A stretch of 44,323 bases of DNA from Rubellimicrobium thermophilum DSM 16684 (lineage in GTDB: Bacteria > Pseudomonadota > Alphaproteobacteria > Rhodobacterales > Rhodobacteraceae). Each line of letters starts with the position of its first letter. Position 1 is the first letter of the stretch. The translations under genes were made by a program, and so were the position numbers. Below the pieces are notes generated by a model, which saw only the letters and a program-made list of their open reading frames with translations, was not told the DNA's origin and ran no database searches. The stretch covers positions 1-44,323 of the forward strand of contig NZ_KE557327.1 of assembly GCF_000442315.1 (NCBI RefSeq), written 5' to 3'. Shown here piece after piece: positions 38,298-44,323 of this stretch.

Positions 38298-39005
38298 TCA
38301 GGGCAGGGTGGCGAGGATCGCCTGCACGGCGGCCGCCGGATCCGCGGCCTGCCAGACGGGCCGCCCGACGACGATGTGATCGGCCCCCGCCAGAAGGGCG
38401 GCGCGCGGCGTCTCGATCCGCTTCTGATCGCCCATGGCCGCGCCCTCGGGCCGGATGCCGGGGGTGACGATCAGCCGTCCCCGGGCCTCGGACAGGGCGC
38501 GGATCGCCCTCGCCTCGCGTGCGGAGGCAATGACGCCATGGGCCCCCGCCGCGAGCGCCCGGGCGGCGCGCTCGATCGCGATCTCCTCCACCGTTCCCGC
38601 GCGGATCAGCCCGGCATCGAGATCGGCCCGGTCGAGCGAGGTCAGCACGGTGACGGCCAGGATGCGCAGAGAGGATCCCGAGGCCCCCTCGGCAGCTGCC
38701 CGCACGACCTGCGGATCGCCATGGACGGTGAGAAAGTCGAGGTCGAAGCGCGCCAGCCCCCGCACCGCCGCCTCCACCGTGGCGCCGATATCGAACAGCT
38801 TGAGGTCGAGGAACACCCGCTTGCCGCGTTCGTCCTTCAGCTCTCGCGCCAGGGCGAGTCCCCCGCCCGTCAGCATTCCCAGGCCGACCTTGTAGAAGGA
38901 GACCGAATCCCCGAGCCGGTCGGCCAGGGCCAGGCCCGAGAGCACATCGGGCAGATCGAGGGCGACGATCAGGCGGTCATCGGCAGGCAGGGCGGCATCG
39001 GGCAT
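38298..39005 (-). CDS. pyrF: Orotidine 5'-phosphate decarboxylase
   Basis: 235-residue enzyme making UMP. Motifs: RLIVALDLPD, YKVGLGMLTGGG, KRVFLDLKLFDIGATV with the catalytic Asp-x-Lys-xx-Asp arrangement (DLKLFD), LTVHGDPQVVRAA, GVIASAREA, LIVTPGIRPEGAAMGDQKR, and AGADHIVVGRPVW. Usual family length. ATG 39005 has GGGGAG 7 nt upstream. It diverges from clpB and is followed, after a hairpin, by the small gene at 37872. Confidence 0.97.
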   Translation of the reverse strand: MPDAALPADDRLIVALDLPDVLSGLALADRLGDSVSFYKVGLGMLTGGGLALARELKDERGKRVFLDLKLFDIGATVEAAVRGLARFDLDFLTVHGDPQVVRAAAEGASGSSLRILAVTVLTSLDRADLDAGLIRAGTVEEIAIERAARALAAGAHGVIASAREARAIRALSEARGRLIVTPGIRPEGAAMGDQKRIETPRAALLAGADHIVVGRPVWQAADPAAAVQAILATLP

Positions 39006-39079
39006 GGCGGAACTCCCCGGGGGCACGCGCGGCAGGCGCGCGGGGGCAGCTAGGCCGGGACAGGGGGGCGCGGCAAGCC

Positions 39080-39108
39080 CTTGCGGGAGCGTCATGCCCT
39101 TACCACAT
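39080..39108 (+). promoter_or_regulatory. Candidate heat-shock promoter of clpB
   Basis: CTTG at 39080-39083 followed after about 18 bp by a TACCACAT stretch, 75-103 bp before the clpB ATG. The CTTG-type -35 with this spacing fits alphaproteobacterial RpoH promoters, but the -10 is a poor match. Confidence 0.3.
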
Positions 39109-39182
39109 CTGCGCACGAGGTCCCGGGGGCCGTGCCGCAGGGGGCGGGCGGTCCCGATGGGGTGCTTGCGAAAGGAGTCAAC

Positions 39183-41802
<2,620 letters not shown>

Positions 41803-41813
41803 TCCCGATGGCA

Positions 41814-41845
41814 GATCCCCCGGCAGAGCGATCCGCCGGGGGATC
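41814..41845. terminator. Strong hairpin between clpB and the fasciclin gene
   Basis: GATCCCCCGGC and GCCGGGGGATC form a perfect 11-bp stem around a 10-nt loop, between convergent stop codons at 41802 and 41872. It is probably a bidirectional terminator. Confidence 0.7.
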
Positions 41846-41871
41846 CGTCCTGCGCGAGGGCTGCGGAAGGA

Positions 41872-42348
41872 TCAGCCTTCGGGCGGCAGGATGACGGCGT
41901 CGATGACGTGGATCACGCCGTTCGAGGCATCCACATCGGGCTGGATGATGTTGGCGCCGTTGATCTTCGGCCCGCCCTCGAGCGTGAAGGTCACCTCGGC
42001 GCCGTTGACCGTGGCGGCGGTCATCCCTTCGCTGAGGTCCGAGGACATCACCTCGCCGGGGATCACGTGATAGGTGAGGATCGCCGCCAGCGCCTCGGGA
42101 TCGGCCAGAAGGCCTTCCACGGTGCCCTCGGGCAGGGCCGCGAAGGCCTCGTCGGTGGGGGCGAAGACGGTGAACGGCCCTTCGCCCTTCAGCGTCTCGA
42201 CAAGGCCTGCGGCCTCGACGGCGGCCAGCAGGGTCGTGAAGTTGCCCGCCGCGGTGGCGGTCTCGACGATGTCCATCCCATGGTTGTCGGCCAGGGCAGC
42301 GGTGCCGAAGGCGAAGGCGGTGGCCGAAACGGCCATGATCATACGCAT
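41872..42348 (-). CDS. Secreted fasciclin-domain (FAS1) protein
   Basis: 158 residues: a signal peptide (1-20, cut after AALA) and a single FAS1 domain. Signatures: [20 protein letters not shown] (H1 region), [30 protein letters not shown] (H2) and [20 protein letters not shown] at the end. Such proteins are periplasmic or extracellular and are linked to adhesion and surface attachment. AAGGAG lies about 8 nt before the ATG. It is a single gene, divergent from msrP. Confidence 0.94.
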   Translation of the reverse strand: MRMIMAVSATAFAFGTAALADNHGMDIVETATAAGNFTTLLAAVEAAGLVETLKGEGPFTVFAPTDEAFAALPEGTVEGLLADPEALAAILTYHVIPGEVMSSDLSEGMTAATVNGAEVTFTLEGGPKINGANIIQPDVDASNGVIHVIDAVILPPEG

Positions 42349-42639
42349 CGTTCAGGCTCCTTGTGATGGAATGCCCGGCATGGGCATCGCCATGGTTACG
42401 GGCCGGCAGCAGGGGCGGATCAGACCTGTATCCCCGGACCGGCGCCGATGCGCGGCGCCCCGCCGGCTGCACGAAGCCGCGAGCGGGTGAAACTCCGGCG
42501 GGCAGAGCTCCGTGGATCGTGCGATGACAGACAGGGCTTGCGGCGTCATCCTGATGGCGGGTGGTGATCCGCCATCCGCAGGGTGCCGCCCGCCGCCCGG
42601 CTGATGCGGATGACGACGAACGGCAAGGGAGACAGGGCC

Positions 42640-43536
42640 ATGGCGCGTCGCTGGACGAACGACCTGACGCAGGCGGATGTGACCCCCCGCGCGATCTGGA
42701 TGAACCGCAGACAGATCCTGGCCGGGGCGGCCGGGCTCGGCCTGACCGCCGTTCCGGCGCGGGCGGCTGCGGAGCTCGAGCCCAACACGCTCGAACAGAT
42801 CCGGAACTACAACAACTTCTACGAATTCGGCTATGACAAGACCGATCCGGCCCGGCATGCCGGGGCGATGGTCACCCGGCCCTGGACCATCCGCGTGGAC
42901 GGCCTTGTGGAACGTCCCGGCGACTATGCCCCCGAAGAGCTTCTCGCGGGGCTGGAGGTGGAAGAGCGCATCTATCGTTTGCGCTGTGTCGAGGGTTGGT
43001 CGATGGTGATCCCCTGGAACGGGGTCGAACTGGCCGATGTGCTTGCGAAGGTGGGGGTGCGGGACGGCGCGCGCTTCGTCGCCTTCGAGACGACCGTCCA
43101 GCCCGAGGCGATGCCGGGCGTGCGGCGCCGGGTGCTGGACTTTCCCTATCTGGAGGGGTTGCGGCTCGACGAGGCGCTTCACCCCCTGACGATCCTCGCG
43201 ACCGGGATCTATGGCGAACCCCTCGCCAATCAGAACGGCGCGCCCATCCGGCTGGTCGTGCCGTGGAAATACGGGTTCAAGTCGATCAAGTCGATCGTGC
43301 GGATCAGCCTGACGGCCGAGCAGCCGCCGACGACATGGAGCCGGACCAGCCCGCAGGAATACGGCTTCTATGCCAATGTGAACCCCCATGTGGATCATCC
43401 CCGCTGGAGCCAGGCCAGCGAACGGCGGATCGGCGGCGGCCTGTTTGCCGGGCGGATCCCGACCCTGATGTTCAACGGCTACGAGGCCGAGGTCGCCGCG
43501 CTCTATGAGGGCATGGATCTGGTGGAGAATTTCTGA
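42640..43536 (+). CDS. msrP: Protein-methionine-sulfoxide reductase catalytic subunit MsrP
   Basis: 298-residue periplasmic molybdoenzyme repairing oxidised methionines. The Tat signal is at about residues 25-45 ([19 protein letters not shown]). The mature part has [14 protein letters not shown], the molybdenum-ligand Cys in [15 protein letters not shown], and the C-terminal [17 protein letters not shown], then [20 protein letters not shown] 42640 is preferred because GGGAGAC lies 7-8 nt upstream; upstream in-frame ATGs lack family homology. It is followed at once by msrQ. Confidence 0.96.
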   Translation: MARRWTNDLTQADVTPRAIWMNRRQILAGAAGLGLTAVPARAAAELEPNTLEQIRNYNNFYEFGYDKTDPARHAGAMVTRPWTIRVDGLVERPGDYAPEELLAGLEVEERIYRLRCVEGWSMVIPWNGVELADVLAKVGVRDGARFVAFETTVQPEAMPGVRRRVLDFPYLEGLRLDEALHPLTILATGIYGEPLANQNGAPIRLVVPWKYGFKSIKSIVRISLTAEQPPTTWSRTSPQEYGFYANVNPHVDHPRWSQASERRIGGGLFAGRIPTLMFNGYEAEVAALYEGMDLVENF

Positions 43537-43537
43537 G

Positions 43538-44155
43538 ATGTCCGCCCCGGGCTCGGTCGCGGCGCTGCCCCTGGTCCAGCGCCTCAACGGCATCCTGCGC
43601 CGTCTGCCGGCCTGGCCGCTCTATCCACTGGGCGCGGCCTGGATGGCCTGGCTCTTCTGGCGCGCCCTCAGCGGCGTTTCCGTGGAGCCGATCGACTGGC
43701 TCGAGAGGGCCTATGGAGAGACGGCGCTTCAGCTTCTCGTAGCGGGCCTTGCCGTGACGCCGCTGCGCCGCTTCACGGGGCTGAGCCTGCTGCGCTTCCG
43801 CCGTGCGCTGGGGCTGCTGTGCTTTGCCTTCGTCCTGGCCCATCTGACGGTCTGGGCGATTCTCGACGTGCAGGCGCTTGATGCCGTCTGGGCGGATATC
43901 GTGAAGCGACCCTACGTCACGATCGGGATGACGGCCTTTCTGCTGCTGCTGCCGCTGGCCCTGACATCGAACGACTGGAGCATCCGGCGGCTCGGCGGGG
44001 CCGCCTGGCGGCGGCTGCATCGTCTGGTCTATCCGGCGGCGGTGCTGGGGGCGGTTCACTATGTCTGGCTTGCGCGGGGCTTCGCGATCGAGCCGCTGGT
44101 CTATCTGGCGCTGATCCTCGGGCTTCTGGCCCTGCGACTGCCGCGCCGCGCCTGA
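43538..44155 (+). CDS. msrQ: Haem membrane subunit MsrQ
   Basis: 205-residue inner-membrane b-type haem protein of the ferric-reductase-like family that passes quinone electrons to MsrP. About six helices; haem-ligand candidates are His in CFAFVLAHLTVWAI and two in RRLHRLVYPAAVLGAVHYVW. TPLRRFTGLSLLRFRRALGL is a family block. The ATG follows the msrP stop by one base and probably relies on coupled translation. Confidence 0.95.
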   Translation: MSAPGSVAALPLVQRLNGILRRLPAWPLYPLGAAWMAWLFWRALSGVSVEPIDWLERAYGETALQLLVAGLAVTPLRRFTGLSLLRFRRALGLLCFAFVLAHLTVWAILDVQALDAVWADIVKRPYVTIGMTAFLLLLPLALTSNDWSIRRLGGAAWRRLHRLVYPAAVLGAVHYVWLARGFAIEPLVYLALILGLLALRLPRRA

Positions 44156-44323
44156 TTCCCGGCCGCGCCGGTCACGCATCCGCGATCAAGCCTGTCCGTT
44201 CAGGCCGAGCTGTTCTGCAAGCTTCTGATATTCTGTCGATTTACCGGAAGGACAAAAAATATGCAGGTTTCGTGACGCTCCCTCTTGCATCTGGTGTGTG
44301 TGGTTCGTAGATAGCGCGTCACC
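44156..44323 (+). other. Gene-free right end with a ribosome-site-plus-mini-ORF
   Basis: A small hairpin (GCCTG-N6-CAGGC, 44190-44205) follows msrQ. The sequence then becomes AT-richer, and GGAAGGA (44246-44252) stands 8 nt before ATG 44261, which opens only four codons (MQVS) before TGA. This is either a leader mini-ORF, or the start of a gene broken by the window end or an indel. Nothing else is recognisable. Confidence 0.3.

Overview
The window is a very GC-rich alphaproteobacterial chromosome segment. Gene content and order point to Rhodobacterales/Rhodobacteraceae: DinB with an N-terminal zinc knuckle and GTTC-N7-GTTC LexA operators, a PRC-barrel gene beside HU, MsrPQ, DUF1178, and an aroC/lysC/clpB/pyrF housekeeping mix. 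No rRNA, tRNA, insertion sequence, CRISPR array or phage gene was seen.

Region 1 (1-11951, minus strand) is a specialised-metabolite locus. Three genes joined by ATGA stop/start overlaps are read right to left: a polyketide synthase (KS-AT-KR-DH-ACP-TE), a family 2 glycosyltransferase, and an NRPS that runs off the left edge. The NRPS module is unusual: formyltransferase, condensation remnant, adenylation domain split by a luciferase-like FMN monooxygenase, then a carrier protein. The signature residues I read in the A domain (DILQLGMIWK) match a glycine-type code. The oxygenase sits between motifs A4 and A5, as in the amide-forming MtaG-type modules of myxobacteria.

Region 2 (12116-23727) is a Wzx/Wzy-type exopolysaccharide locus: flippase, four-domain-poor GT2 and two GT4 glycosyltransferases, an 840-residue SGNH plus glycosidase-like exported protein, a Wzy-like polymerase, an ExoY/WbaP-type initiating sugar-phosphate transferase, and rfbA/rfbC for dTDP-rhamnose (rfbB and rfbD are not here). 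Most genes again overlap by 1-4 bases. It abuts the PKS/NRPS operon, so surface polysaccharide and metabolite may be connected, but that is inference.

Region 3 (23848-44155) is mostly housekeeping: aroC, PRC-barrel protein, HU, the coupled purine-salvage pair ade-amn, a LOG-family protein, lysC, DUF1178 protein, a periplasmic glutathione peroxidase followed by an AcuC/HDAC-like deacetylase, a ModE-type HTH protein, SOS-controlled dinB, an SPFH/NfeD pair, pyrF, clpB, a secreted fasciclin protein, and msrP-msrQ.

An important caveat runs through the whole window: eight genes, including the highly conserved clpB, carry eleven single-base frameshifts, nearly all in G or C homopolymers. In all seven genes complete in the window, correcting them restores an exact multiple of three and a full-length protein. 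They are most likely sequencing or assembly errors, and I annotate the affected genes as whole genes.
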